In this document: one piece after another, positions 49,039 to 58,308 of the stretch
Layout: the number at the start of each line of letters is the position of its first letter
How positions within the stretch are numbered: position 1 is the first letter of the stretch
From: a bacterium
Lineage (GTDB): Bacteria > Gemmatimonadota > Gemmatimonadetes > Longimicrobiales > RSA9
NCBI GenBank assembly: GCA_003242735.1
Contig: QGVH01000018.1
Location: forward strand, 23,003-87,002
Direction: 5' to 3'
DNA: 64,000 nucleotides
The notes under the pieces: model-generated
What the model was told of the DNA's origin: nothing
The model's input: the letters and a program-made list of their open reading frames with translations, nothing else
The model's database searches: none
Position numbers and translations under genes: made by a program

Positions 49039-51525
49039 TCACCCCATGCGCAGCGTCGCGGCCGGCGGCAGCCGCGCGGCCTGGCGGGCGGGCAGGTAGC
49101 TGGCGAGCAGCGCAGCAGCGGCGATGATCAGGGCCACCGCGACGAACGTGACCGGGTCCGTCGCACTCACGCCGTACAGCATGCTGGAGAGCACGCGCGT
49201 GAGGGCGAGCGCTGAGGCCAGGCCGATCAACGTGCCCGTCACCGCCAGCGCTGCGCCCCGGCCGATCACGAGTCGCATGACCTCCCGGCTGCCCGCACCG
49301 AGCGCCATGCGGATCCCGATCTCGTGGGTGCGTTGCGCGACCAGGTACGAGACCACGCCGTAGATGCCCATTGTCGCGACCAGCAGCGCGGCAGCGCTGA
49401 AGAGGCCGAGCAGCAGCAGGCTGAACCGTCGGCCGGCGAGTGAGGCGTCGACGACTTCGGACAGCCGGCGCACGCGTACCGGCACCTCCGGATCCAGATC
49501 CCGGACGATCCGCTCCGCCGCGCTCGCGACCGCGGCGTCCTCCGTCCCGTACACCACGATGCTCGTCTGCGAGGCCTGACGGGGCCGCTGGCGGTGGTCC
49601 ACATAGAACAGCGGCTCGGGTCGCGACTCCAGGCTGACCTCCCGAACATCGCCCACGATGCCGACGATGCGGAACGGACGCAGGTCGCCATCCATGTTGC
49701 CGAACTGGATGTACCGGCCGATCGGATCCTCGCCCGGCCACTTCGTGCGTGCCAGCGACTCGCTGATCACGGCCACGTGCGGCGCGTCGTACACATCGCC
49801 TTCGTCGAACAGCCGGCCCCGCAGCAGCGGGATGCCCATCGCGCGGAAATAGCCCGCGCTCACGACGCGGAACCCGGCAGCCCCGACCCGCTCACGGTCC
49901 GTAAGGTCCAGACGCTGGAAATCCTCGAGGCTCTGGATCTCGTCCGGCCCGTTCATCTCGATGAACAGGCCATCCGGGTAGAAGCCGGCGTTCCCCAGCG
50001 GGAGGGCGCTGGTGCTTCCCACCTCGACAACGCCGGGCAGCGACCGCAGCCGCGCCATCAACTCCTCCCGGAACGCCGCCTGGCGCCGGCCTTCGTCCCA
50101 GTCGGTGATCGCCGGAAGCGCGACGTCCAGGATCAGTGCCCGTTCCGTGCGGTAGCCCGGATCCACCGCGAGCACACGGGCAAAGCTGCGGGCCAGCAGC
50201 GCGGCACCCGCGAGCAGCACCAGCGTCGTCGCGATCTGGACGATGACGAGCCCGTTGCGCACCCTCTGGCCACGCCGGCCGCTTGCGAGCGTCCGCTGCG
50301 CCTCCATCAACGCGCCATGGATCTCCCGCCCCGCAGCACGCAGACTCGTCAGGGCCGCGAGCACAAGCGTGCACACCAGCACCGCTCCCATCGCGAACGA
50401 CAGCGCCGCCCAGCTCACGTCGATCTCGCGTGCGCGCGGCAGGTTGCCCGGCTCGAACGCCAGCAGAGCCGCGACGCCGCCATGGGCGATCAGCACGCCC
50501 AGCACTCCGCCAGCAGCGCAGAGCACCAGCGACTCGGCGGCGATCTGCCGTACGATCCGGCCGCGCCCGGCGCCGAGCGCGAGCCGCACGGCCAGCTCAC
50601 GCTCCCGGCTCGTCGTTCGGGCCAGTAGCAGGTTCGAGACGTTGGCGCATGCGATCAGCAGCAGCAGCGCCGCGGCACCGAACAGGATCAGGAGCGGTCT
50701 GCGTACGCCGCCCGTCACCACATCCTGGAGCCGGGTCGCCGTCGCATCCGACATCATCGTCTCCGACCCGTAGCGTTCCTTCAGCTCCCGCGCGACCCGG
50801 CTCAGCTCGGCTCGCGCGCGATCGAGGCCGACACCAGCGGCGAGACGCCCGATCGCACGGTAGTTGTGCGCCGTCCGGCTCTCCGTGGCGGGATCGTGCG
50901 ACAACGGCACCAGCACCTCCACGCCCGCGGGATAGTCGAACTCCGGCGGCAGCACACCCACGACGGGGTAGGAGGACGGCCCCACACGCAGCGCCTTGCC
51001 CGAGAGGTCGGGATCACCGCCGAACCAGCGCTGCCAGTAGGCATGACTGACGATGGCCGCCGGCGCGCCCCCCGGTCTTGCCTCCTCCTCCAGGAATCCG
51101 CGACCGACGACGGGACGCACGCCCAGCACATCGAGGAACTGCTCCGACACGAACAGGACGTTCGCCCGGTGCGGCCGGCCGTCCGCCAACACCGACATAG
51201 GCGTCCCGCCCTCGTAGATCGCCAGCGCATCGAAGCTCCGGCTCCGCTCGCGCAGGTCCTGGAAGTTCGGGCCCGATATGTTGGCGGCGGGTCGCCCCTC
51301 CGCGTTGACCTGCCGTACCCACACGATGCGCTCCGCCTCCGGGTACGGCAGCGGCCGCAGCAGCACGGCGTTCACCACACTGAACACGGCCGTCGCCGCG
51401 CCCAGCCCCACGCCCAGCGTCGCGATGGAAACGGCGGCGAACCCCGGCGCGTTCCGCAGCGCGTGGACGGCATAGCGCAGGTCCCGACCCAAGTCCTCCA
51501 GCCACGCCATGCGCAGAGTTCCCAT
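49039..51525 (-). CDS. ADOP/MacB-type duplicated permease
   Basis: 828 residues. It has two MacB_PCD periplasmic domains and two FtsX-like membrane units. The first begins LRYAVHALRNAPGFAAVSIA and VNAVLLRPLPYPEAERIVWV; the first FtsX unit has LLIACANVSNLLLARTTSRE and ELAVRLALGAGRGRIVRQ. The second half repeats this layout and ends MGIYGVVSYLVAQRTHEIGI and RMALGAGSREVM. Eight helices are expected. These permeases of Acidobacteriota and Gemmatimonadota usually lack an adjacent ATPase gene; none is seen here. Unlike the copy at 54-57 kb, it lacks the N-terminal ADOP helical extension and a PadR partner. It is 101 bases downstream of the PBP gene. Confidence 0.93.
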   Translation of the reverse strand: MGTLRMAWLEDLGRDLRYAVHALRNAPGFAAVSIATLGVGLGAATAVFSVVNAVLLRPLPYPEAERIVWVRQVNAEGRPAANISGPNFQDLRERSRSFDALAIYEGGTPMSVLADGRPHRANVLFVSEQFLDVLGVRPVVGRGFLEEEARPGGAPAAIVSHAYWQRWFGGDPDLSGKALRVGPSSYPVVGVLPPEFDYPAGVEVLVPLSHDPATESRTAHNYRAIGRLAAGVGLDRARAELSRVARELKERYGSETMMSDATATRLQDVVTGGVRRPLLILFGAAALLLLIACANVSNLLLARTTSRERELAVRLALGAGRGRIVRQIAAESLVLCAAGGVLGVLIAHGGVAALLAFEPGNLPRAREIDVSWAALSFAMGAVLVCTLVLAALTSLRAAGREIHGALMEAQRTLASGRRGQRVRNGLVIVQIATTLVLLAGAALLARSFARVLAVDPGYRTERALILDVALPAITDWDEGRRQAAFREELMARLRSLPGVVEVGSTSALPLGNAGFYPDGLFIEMNGPDEIQSLEDFQRLDLTDRERVGAAGFRVVSAGYFRAMGIPLLRGRLFDEGDVYDAPHVAVISESLARTKWPGEDPIGRYIQFGNMDGDLRPFRIVGIVGDVREVSLESRPEPLFYVDHRQRPRQASQTSIVVYGTEDAAVASAAERIVRDLDPEVPVRVRRLSEVVDASLAGRRFSLLLLGLFSAAALLVATMGIYGVVSYLVAQRTHEIGIRMALGAGSREVMRLVIGRGAALAVTGTLIGLASALALTRVLSSMLYGVSATDPVTFVAVALIIAAAALLASYLPARQAARLPPAATLRMG

Positions 51526-51626
51526 TGCGGTCTCCACGGTTGAAGCACTCGTCCGCGTAAGACTACGAGTACGGGTGCCTGCGTGCTTCGACCGTTGGGC
51601 GGATTCCCTCCGCAGAACCGCCGGCC

Positions 51627-53798
51627 CTACTGGCCGGCCGGCACGCCCGCGGTGTCTTCGACAGCGCTGGCAGCGGTGTCGGGGGCAGCATCGGCTGTGG
51701 TGTCGGCTGCAACGTCCGCAGCGGTGTCGGCGCCGAGGCGGACGGGGCGGACGGGGCGCGCGGGTCCGTTGCGGAGGGGAGCCCGGCAGCGGCTCGCCGG
51801 CGCGCTGCCGACGAGGAAGTACTCGGTGCGGAGCTCGCGGGCGGGGGCGCAGTCGGGGGAGTACGCGTTGCCGTCCTCGTCGATGCGGCGCACGACGATG
51901 CCGGGAGGCGGCCGCCACGGCTTCTCATCCGGGGGCGCGACGCGGCGCATGATCCGGCCCCACAGCGGCGCGACGATGCGCTCGCTGGAGGCGTCGGGCC
52001 CGACGCTGCGCGGCAGGTCGAGGCCGATCCAGATGCCGGTGACGATGGACGGCGTGTAGCCGATGAACCAGAGGTCGGTCGCGTTGTTCGATGTCCCGGT
52101 CTTGCCGGCGGCGGGGCCGCGGAAGCCGACGGCGCGGACTGCCTTGCCGGTGCCGCGGTCCACGACATCGCGCATGATGTCCGTGACGAGATAGGCGATG
52201 CGCGGATCGAGGACTCGGCGCCCGCGAGGCCGACGTTGCCAGACGACGCGCCCGTGGCGGTCTTCGACGCGAACGACCAGCCGTGGCGTGGGGAGGCGGC
52301 CGAGGGTGGCGAAGGCCGCGTACGCTGTGGTCATGTCGAGGAGGCTGACCTCGGCGGTGCCGAGTGCGAGGGCGGGGACGCGGGGAAACCGGCGGCGGAG
52401 GCCCAGCCGACGGGCGAGGTCGATGACGTGGTCGAGGCCGACGTCCTCGGCGAGCCGCACGGTCGCGACGTTGCTGGAGACGACCAGCGCGTCGCGGAGG
52501 GAGATCGAGTCCGCGTACCGGTCGTCCATGTTGCGTGGTGCCCAGACCTCGCCGTTGATGGTGCGGCGGAGCGGACGGTCGTCCAGCCGGTCGAGAGGCG
52601 TGTGGCCGTTGGCGAGGGCGGCCGCGTAGACGATCGGCTTGAAGGTGCTGGCGGGCTGGCGCTCGGCGAGGGTGGCCCGGTTGTAGCGCGAGTCGGAGAA
52701 GTCGCGGCCGCCGATCATGGCGAGGACGTCGCCGGTCGCGGCGTCGAGCATGACGAGGGCGCCCTGGAGATAGGCGGTGCCGGCGGGGCTCACAAGGTCC
52801 GCGTCGGGCCGATAGACCGGGTGGTCGTAGGGGCCGAAACGGCCGGCCTCGACGGCCTGGAGCTGCGCTTCGAGCTCGGCCTCGGCGATCGCCTGGGCAT
52901 CGGCGTCGAGCGTCGTGTGGATGACGAACCCGCCCGTGTACAGCGCCTCGCCGAGTTCCCTCTCCATCAGACGGCGGACCTCCGCGATGAAGTACGGCGC
53001 TCGGCGGCCCTCGCGGAGGGTGCTGTGGCCGGTGATGAGCCGCGCGGTGTCGGCCGCGGCGAACTCGCCGGGCGTGACCACGCCCTGGGAGAGCATGAGC
53101 TCGAGCACGACCCGGCGGCGCCGTATGCAGGAGCGGGGGTTGGTGCGAGGGTTCAAGATGTATGGGTTGGAGATCATGCCGGCCAGCAGCGCCGCCTCCG
53201 AGAGCGTCAGCTCCCGCGCACCCTTGCCGAAGTACTCGCGGGCGGCCGCCTCGATCCCCCAGGCGCCGCTGCCGAAGTAGATCCGGTTGAGATAGAGCTC
53301 GAGGATCTCCCGCTTGCTGTAGCGGGCTTCGATCTCGCGGGCGACACGCATCTCCGCGAGCTTGCGCAGGAGGCTGCGTTCCGCGTACGGGAGGCGCTCG
53401 GGGAAGACGTTGCGCGCGAGCTGCATGGTGATCGTGCTGAAGCCCTCACGGATCCTCCCCGCGCGGAGGTTGGCGAGCGCCGCGCCGCCGATGCGCCGCC
53501 AGTCGATGCCGCCGTGCGTCCAGAAGCGGCGGTCCTCGACGGCGATGAACGCAGCGGGCACGTAGGGCGGCAGCGAGTCGAGCGGGATGATGACGCGCTC
53601 GCTCCGGTGGAGGCGGGCCACCTCCCTGCCCCGGCGGTCCAGGACGATGGCGCCCCGGTCGTGAGCCAGCTCTTCGAGCACCCGGACATCCGGGCAGCCC
53701 CGCAGGCCGCACCGCTGCCACAGCGCCCACACTGCCCCCGCCGCCAGCGCCGGCAGCACCACTGCGATCGCGAGCAGCCCGCGCCTGGCTCCCCACAT
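51627..53798 (-). CDS. Class A penicillin-binding protein (PBP1-type)
   Basis: 723 residues, bifunctional peptidoglycan synthase. An N-terminal membrane anchor (LLAIAVVLPALAAGAVWALW) is followed by the GT51 glycosyltransferase, with EDRRFWTHGGIDWRR (catalytic Glu) and STITMQLARNVFPE. The transpeptidase has QPASTFKPIVYAAALANG (nucleophile Ser in STFK), VSSNVATVRLAEDVG (SxN) and AAGKTGTSNNATDLWF (KTG). A C-terminal Asp/Ala/Thr-rich tail (DTAADVAADTTADAAPDTA) looks disordered. All catalytic motifs are intact. It works in the periplasm. It lies about 4 kb from the PomXYZ-like operon, on the opposite strand. Confidence 0.96.
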   Translation of the reverse strand: MWGARRGLLAIAVVLPALAAGAVWALWQRCGLRGCPDVRVLEELAHDRGAIVLDRRGREVARLHRSERVIIPLDSLPPYVPAAFIAVEDRRFWTHGGIDWRRIGGAALANLRAGRIREGFSTITMQLARNVFPERLPYAERSLLRKLAEMRVAREIEARYSKREILELYLNRIYFGSGAWGIEAAAREYFGKGARELTLSEAALLAGMISNPYILNPRTNPRSCIRRRRVVLELMLSQGVVTPGEFAAADTARLITGHSTLREGRRAPYFIAEVRRLMERELGEALYTGGFVIHTTLDADAQAIAEAELEAQLQAVEAGRFGPYDHPVYRPDADLVSPAGTAYLQGALVMLDAATGDVLAMIGGRDFSDSRYNRATLAERQPASTFKPIVYAAALANGHTPLDRLDDRPLRRTINGEVWAPRNMDDRYADSISLRDALVVSSNVATVRLAEDVGLDHVIDLARRLGLRRRFPRVPALALGTAEVSLLDMTTAYAAFATLGRLPTPRLVVRVEDRHGRVVWQRRPRGRRVLDPRIAYLVTDIMRDVVDRGTGKAVRAVGFRGPAAGKTGTSNNATDLWFIGYTPSIVTGIWIGLDLPRSVGPDASSERIVAPLWGRIMRRVAPPDEKPWRPPPGIVVRRIDEDGNAYSPDCAPARELRTEYFLVGSAPASRCRAPLRNGPARPVRPVRLGADTAADVAADTTADAAPDTAASAVEDTAGVPAGQ

Positions 53799-53977
53799 CC
53801 GTCCGTCCCCGGTGCGCCGTCATCCCGCCCCGGGGCCGCCGCGGCAATGCCAGTGCCAGCCGGTCCGCGCATGCTCGGGGGCTTTGGCGGACGTCGTCAC
53901 GTCCTCGACCCCAGCGAAACCAGTCTGCGCATGCTCCGGCGCTTTTCCCCGTATCCGCGCGTGCCCCCGGATGCACC

Positions 53978-54012
53978 GCGCCCTCCGCGCAGGCCGGGAG
54001 CGCGGAGGGCGC
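53978..54012 (-). terminator. Terminator hairpin after the PadR-associated ADOP permease
   Basis: Perfect 13-base arms GCGCCCTCCGCGC (53978-53990) and GCGCGGAGGGCGC (54000-54012) with a nine-base loop, 40 bases beyond the stop at 54052. No U-run. Confidence 0.6.
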
Positions 54013-54051
54013 CGGGCTGCCAGGGGGGAGAGGGGCCCTCGTCCTGGCCCT

Positions 54052-56739
54052 TCACTCCACCCGGATCGCCTCGACCGGATCCACGCGCACGGCCCGCCGC
54101 GCCGGCAGGAGCGAGGCGAGCAGCGCGATCGCGATGAGCAAGGCCGGCGCGAGGGCGTACGCGACCGGGTCCCGCGGACTCACGCCGTAGACCATCCCTG
54201 CGAGCACGCGCGTCAGCATCCACGCTCCCAGCAGTCCCGCCGCGGCGCCCGCCACGGCGAGCGCCGCGCCTTCACGCAGCACCAGCCGCAGCACGTCCTT
54301 CGTCCGCGCCCCCATCGCCATGCGGATCCCGATCTCGCGCGTGCGCTGCGCAACGCTGAACGCCACCACGGCGTACACGCCGATGCCCGCGAGCAGCACC
54401 GCGAGCGCGCCGAACACGGCGATCAGCGTCGTCGTGGCGCGGCGCGGCGCGATCGCGTTCGCGATCACCTGCTCCATCGTCCGGACGTTGTAGACGGCCT
54501 GCGAGGGGTCGACCGCGCGCACCGCATCGCGCAGATGCCGCATGAGCGCGGCTTCCGGGAGAGTGCCGCGCGCGACGATCGCCGCGTACGATGGCGCGCG
54601 CTCTGCCAGCGACAGGTACATCTGTGGGATGACCTCGGGATCGTCGAGCGCCCCCGCGCGCACGTTGCCGGCGACGCCCACGACCGTGCGAGGCAGCTCG
54701 TCGGCGATCACGAGCCCCTGCCCCACCGGGTCCTCACCCGGCCAGAGCTGCTCCGCCAGCGCCTCATCGATCACCACTTCGCCCGGCCCCGCCGAATCCA
54801 CGGCGGGCGCGAGCGTGCGGCCCCGCAGCAGCGGGATGCCCAGCGCGCGGAAGTAGTCCGGCGTGATCGTCACGTAATGGGCGAACACGAGCTCGTCGCG
54901 CGAGGGCGCCGGTTTCCCCGCGGCACGCACGGACAGAGAGACCCCCTGACGCCCCTTCAGCGGCAACTCGCTTACCACGGCGGCGGCCGCGATGCCCGGC
55001 GTCGCGTACAGCCGCTCGAGCACGTCCTCGAAGAACGCGCGGCGCGCCGCGAGGTTGCCGTACGTCGCCCTGGCCAGCGTCAGCTCGAGGGTCGCGACGC
55101 GCTCCGGACGCACGCCGGGGTCCGTTGCGAGCAGGGCGAGGAAGCTGCGGAGCATGACGCCGGCGCCGATCAGCAGCACCAGCGCGAGCGCCAGCTCGGC
55201 AGTGACGAGGACACGTCTCAGCCGCGCCGCGCCGCGGGCCGTCGCCCCCACCGGGCCGCCCGGCTTGATCGCCTCGATCGCATCCGCGCGGAACGCGCCC
55301 AGGCCGGGCCATACGCCGGATACGATCCCCGCGAGCACCCCGATGACGAGGGCGAACGCGAGGACTCGGGCGTCCACCCGCGGCGGGGCGATGCCGACGA
55401 GACCGGCGGGGAGCAGTGCATCCAGCGCACCGACGGCGGCGTGGGCGATCACGACGCCGAGCGCGGCGCCGGCCAGCGAGAGCACGAGCGCTTCGACGAG
55501 GAGTTGCCGCAGGATCCGGCCCGGCGTCGCGCCCAGCGCCGAGCGCACCGCGACCTCGCGGCGCCGCGTCGCCGAACGGGAGAGCAACAGGGTCGCGACG
55601 TTCGCGCACGCGATCAACAGCATCAACGCCGTCGCGCCCATGAGGACGAGCAACGCCGTGCGGCGCTGGCCCACGAGGACGTCGCGCAGCGGACGCACCA
55701 GCTCCGCCGCCGTGACCTGCCCGTCCGAACCGCTGCCCGCAGGGCGCGCCTCGCGGTACGCGTTCACCAGCGCGAGCAGCCGCTGGCCCGCCTGCTCGCG
55801 GGTCACACCCGGAGCCAGCCGCGCGATCACGCTCGACGGCAGGTACATGCGGAACGGCTCGAAGTCGGCGAGCGTGAACGGCACCGGGAGCGGCGTCCAC
55901 AGCTCCGTCTCGGCGGGGAACGCGAAGCCGCGCGGCATCACGCCGATGACGCGGTACTGCACGCCGTTCAGCCCGATCGTACGCTCGAGCACGCCCGGAT
56001 CGGCGCCGAACTGCCGCAGCCATAGCCCGTGCGAGAGGATCGCCACCGGCGGCGCTCCCGGCTCCCCTTCCTCCGGCGTGAACGGCCGGCCGAGCGCGGG
56101 ACGCACGCCCAGCGTCGAGAAGAAGCTCGGCGTGACCAGCGTGACGTTCACACGCACGGGGCTGCCCGCCCCCGTCAGGTTCAGGCTGCCGGGCGCATAC
56201 GCCGCGTACCCGGAGAAGACGGCGCGCATCGAGTCGAGGTCCGTCAGGGCCGGAGCGCTCCTGGGGTACGACTCGCCGTCGGGGCTCCGGAACGGCACCT
56301 CCAACCCGTCCAGCATGACGAGCTGCTCGTCGTGCTCGAACGGCAACGGCCGCAGCAGCACCGCATCCACCACGCTGAACATGGCTGTCGTCGCGCCGAT
56401 GCCCAGCGCCAGCACCGCGACGACCGCAGCGGAGAACCCCGGCTCCTGCCACAGCTTCCGCACGCCGTAGCGCACGTCCTGGAGCAAATCGCCGGCGGCA
56501 CGCACGCGCGCCGCGCGCTTCTGCTTCTTCCGGTCGTGGCGGCGCAGCCACGCGCGCACCGCATCGAGGTCGCCCAGCCGCTCCAGCGCCCTCCGCCTCG
56601 CCTCCTCCGGCGCGAAACCCGCGGCGAGGTACTCCTGCTCCCGCATCTCGAGGTGGAAGCGCAGCTCGTCCTCGATGTCCGCGTCGGGATCAGGGCCCCA
56701 GAGCCGCAGGTAGCGGCGCCAGCGCGGCGTCTCAGCCAT
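54052..56739 (-). CDS. ADOP permease with N-terminal helical extension
   Basis: 895 residues from the ATG at 56739. It starts with the ADOP extension (DADIEDELRFHLEMREQEYL, ALERLGDLDAVRAWLRR), a helical region before the first membrane unit. Two MacB_PCD/FtsX repeats follow: LALGIGATTAMFSVVDAVLL, LLIACANVATLLLSRSATRR, then GIGVYAVVAFSVAQRTREIG and MAMGARTKDVLRLVL. No ATP-binding domain is present. It begins 11 bases after the PadR stop, the standard PadR-ADOP pairing. Presumed role: mechanotransmission or export of a peptide or lipid-like substrate; the real substrate and the ATPase are unknown. Confidence 0.94.
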   Translation of the reverse strand: MAETPRWRRYLRLWGPDPDADIEDELRFHLEMREQEYLAAGFAPEEARRRALERLGDLDAVRAWLRRHDRKKQKRAARVRAAGDLLQDVRYGVRKLWQEPGFSAAVVAVLALGIGATTAMFSVVDAVLLRPLPFEHDEQLVMLDGLEVPFRSPDGESYPRSAPALTDLDSMRAVFSGYAAYAPGSLNLTGAGSPVRVNVTLVTPSFFSTLGVRPALGRPFTPEEGEPGAPPVAILSHGLWLRQFGADPGVLERTIGLNGVQYRVIGVMPRGFAFPAETELWTPLPVPFTLADFEPFRMYLPSSVIARLAPGVTREQAGQRLLALVNAYREARPAGSGSDGQVTAAELVRPLRDVLVGQRRTALLVLMGATALMLLIACANVATLLLSRSATRRREVAVRSALGATPGRILRQLLVEALVLSLAGAALGVVIAHAAVGALDALLPAGLVGIAPPRVDARVLAFALVIGVLAGIVSGVWPGLGAFRADAIEAIKPGGPVGATARGAARLRRVLVTAELALALVLLIGAGVMLRSFLALLATDPGVRPERVATLELTLARATYGNLAARRAFFEDVLERLYATPGIAAAAVVSELPLKGRQGVSLSVRAAGKPAPSRDELVFAHYVTITPDYFRALGIPLLRGRTLAPAVDSAGPGEVVIDEALAEQLWPGEDPVGQGLVIADELPRTVVGVAGNVRAGALDDPEVIPQMYLSLAERAPSYAAIVARGTLPEAALMRHLRDAVRAVDPSQAVYNVRTMEQVIANAIAPRRATTTLIAVFGALAVLLAGIGVYAVVAFSVAQRTREIGIRMAMGARTKDVLRLVLREGAALAVAGAAAGLLGAWMLTRVLAGMVYGVSPRDPVAYALAPALLIAIALLASLLPARRAVRVDPVEAIRVE

Positions 56740-56750
56740 CGTCGCCCTCC

Positions 56751-57095
56751 TCAACCGATCGCCGGATCGGCGCGCAGCACGCGCGTCACCGCTTCCGCGA
56801 AGCGCAGCCACACCGCCGCGTCCTCGCGCAGATGCTGGCGGCCCGCTGGCGTCAACGCGTAGTAGCGCGCCCGACGGTTGTTCTCCGACAGCCCCCAGCG
56901 CGATGTGATCAGCCCTCGGTCCTCGAGCCGCCGCAGCGCCGGGTACAGCGAGCCCTCCTGGATCGCCAGCACGTCTCCCGTCGCCCGCTCGATCCAGCGG
57001 GCGATGCCGTAGCCGTGTAGCTCCTGCCCGGCCAGCGCTTTCAGGATCAGCAGACCGAGCGTGCCCTGGAGCAGGTCGCCACTGGAGCGTGACAC
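56751..57095 (-). CDS. PadR-family transcriptional regulator
   Basis: 114 residues, the usual PadR length, starting at a GTG (57095) behind GAGGGAGG. Winged-helix signatures are visible: LLQGTLGLLILKALAGQELH, GYGIARWIERATGDVLAIQE, GSLYPALRRLEDRGLITSRW, and NNRRARYYALTPAGRQHLRE. It probably represses its own operon, which continues with the ADOP permease. An overlapping promoter is at 57148-57176. Confidence 0.96.
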   Translation of the reverse strand: MSRSSGDLLQGTLGLLILKALAGQELHGYGIARWIERATGDVLAIQEGSLYPALRRLEDRGLITSRWGLSENNRRARYYALTPAGRQHLREDAAVWLRFAEAVTRVLRADPAIG

Positions 57096-57147
57096 GGATG
57101 GCCTCCCTCGGTTTCCAGTGGGGGCGAGCTGCGGGATCGGTGGGGCC

Positions 57148-57176
57148 AATATGCGGGGCTACCCATAGTCTTGCAA
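57148..57176 (-). promoter_or_regulatory. Promoter of the PadR-ADOP operon
   Basis: On the minus strand TTGCAA (57171-57176) and CATATT (57148-57153) are exactly 17 bases apart, in a locally AT-rich stretch 50-80 bases before the GTG start. Confidence 0.6.
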
Positions 57177-57258
57177 GGGGACGGATCGGGCCCCGGTGGT
57201 GGGAGACGGCGCGGGGGACCGCGCGCGTGGATCGGGTCGGGCTCGCCGGGCCGTCCGA

Positions 57259-58308
57259 TCAGCGTCCGCCGCGGCTCCTCTCGAATCGGGCGATCCGCCA
57301 GTCGCCGTCCGCCGTCCGCACCACGGTCGTTCTGACGGGTTCGCGGTGCGCCGCGCCGCCCCGCCCTGCTTCCACGCTCGTCACGTAGACGACGTCGCCC
57401 GTCACCTCCACGGTGTCCGGTCGCACGCGCCGCACGTCACGCACCTCGATGCGGTCCGGCCACGGACTCGACACGTCACGCCCCGGCGCGGTGCTCGGGT
57501 CCGCGAGCCATGACTCGAGGAGCTCGGGCGTGACGAGAGGCGCGTACTCCGCGCGGATCTGCTCCCGGAGCGTGGCGGCCGGCGCGAGGAGCGAGACGCG
57601 GGCGAGGCGCTGGCCGAAGCGCCGGACGAGGTCGGCGGCGTGCGCGGCAAGCTCATCCCCGTCGTCGCCCCCGGCGGCGCTGCCGCTCTCCCCAGCGCCG
57701 CCGGCCGCACCTGCGGGATCCCTCCTCCTGGCGTCACCGCCACCCCCCGTTTCCGCGCCCGGTGCCGGAGATCCGGCGCACGGCTGCATGTCCGCAGAGG
57801 CGATGTGCCAGCGTCGTTGCTCCGCGGTTGCGCCCGGGACGACGGCGCGGCGCAGCGTGTATGTCCCGCGGAAGCACTGCGTGGCGCCACCGGTGGTGGT
57901 CGCGTGGACCTCGACGGGCACGCTCACGTAGCGCGAGCCCGCGGCGCCCTCGACGCGACCGGGTGCACCGACCGTCGCGGTCACGGCTGCGGTCTGCGCG
58001 AAACCGGCGCGGAACTGTTCGAAGCTCTTCCCGCTCGCGGCGCCGCCGTCGCCCCAGAGGCGGTACGCGCGCGCGTAGTCCCGCGCCGCGATGGCGGCGT
58101 AATACTCACGGACCACGGCCGCAGCGGCCTCGCCGCCGTCGTCATCGGACGGGTCCGCGGGTGGCTGCGGCTCGCCGGCCGTTGGATCGGCGACGGCGGC
58201 TCCTGCGGTGATCTCGACTTCCCCCGCGGCACCAGCTGCCGGCGCGGACTCGTGCTCGCCGGTGCAGGCGGCCGCGAGCAGGAGGAGGATCGGCGCAAAG
58301 CGGTTCAT
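57259..58308 (-). CDS. Lipoprotein with two NTF2-like segments
   Basis: 349 residues from the ATG at 58308. The signal peptide RFAPILLLLAAAC gives an acyl Cys at residue 15. After an acidic linker, residues about 58-155 look like an NTF2/SnoaL-like domain (VVREYYAAIAARDYARAYRLW, GKSFEQFRAGFAQTAAVTAT). A Gly/Ala-rich linker separates a second helical-plus-sheet region (PLVTPELLESWLADPSTAPG, VEVTGDVVYVTSVEAG, RTTVVRTADGDWRIARFE). These folds usually bind small molecules; no function can be assigned. The 163 bases to the PadR gene hold the PadR promoter. Confidence 0.7.
   Translation of the reverse strand: MNRFAPILLLLAAACTGEHESAPAAGAAGEVEITAGAAVADPTAGEPQPPADPSDDDGGEAAAAVVREYYAAIAARDYARAYRLWGDGGAASGKSFEQFRAGFAQTAAVTATVGAPGRVEGAAGSRYVSVPVEVHATTTGGATQCFRGTYTLRRAVVPGATAEQRRWHIASADMQPCAGSPAPGAETGGGGDARRRDPAGAAGGAGESGSAAGGDDGDELAAHAADLVRRFGQRLARVSLLAPAATLREQIRAEYAPLVTPELLESWLADPSTAPGRDVSSPWPDRIEVRDVRRVRPDTVEVTGDVVYVTSVEAGRGGAAHREPVRTTVVRTADGDWRIARFERSRGGR

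Noticed and set aside
53812..56862. Plus-strand frames opposite the ADOP permease
   Set aside because: Ser/Arg/Thr-rich mirror frames of a clear permease gene.
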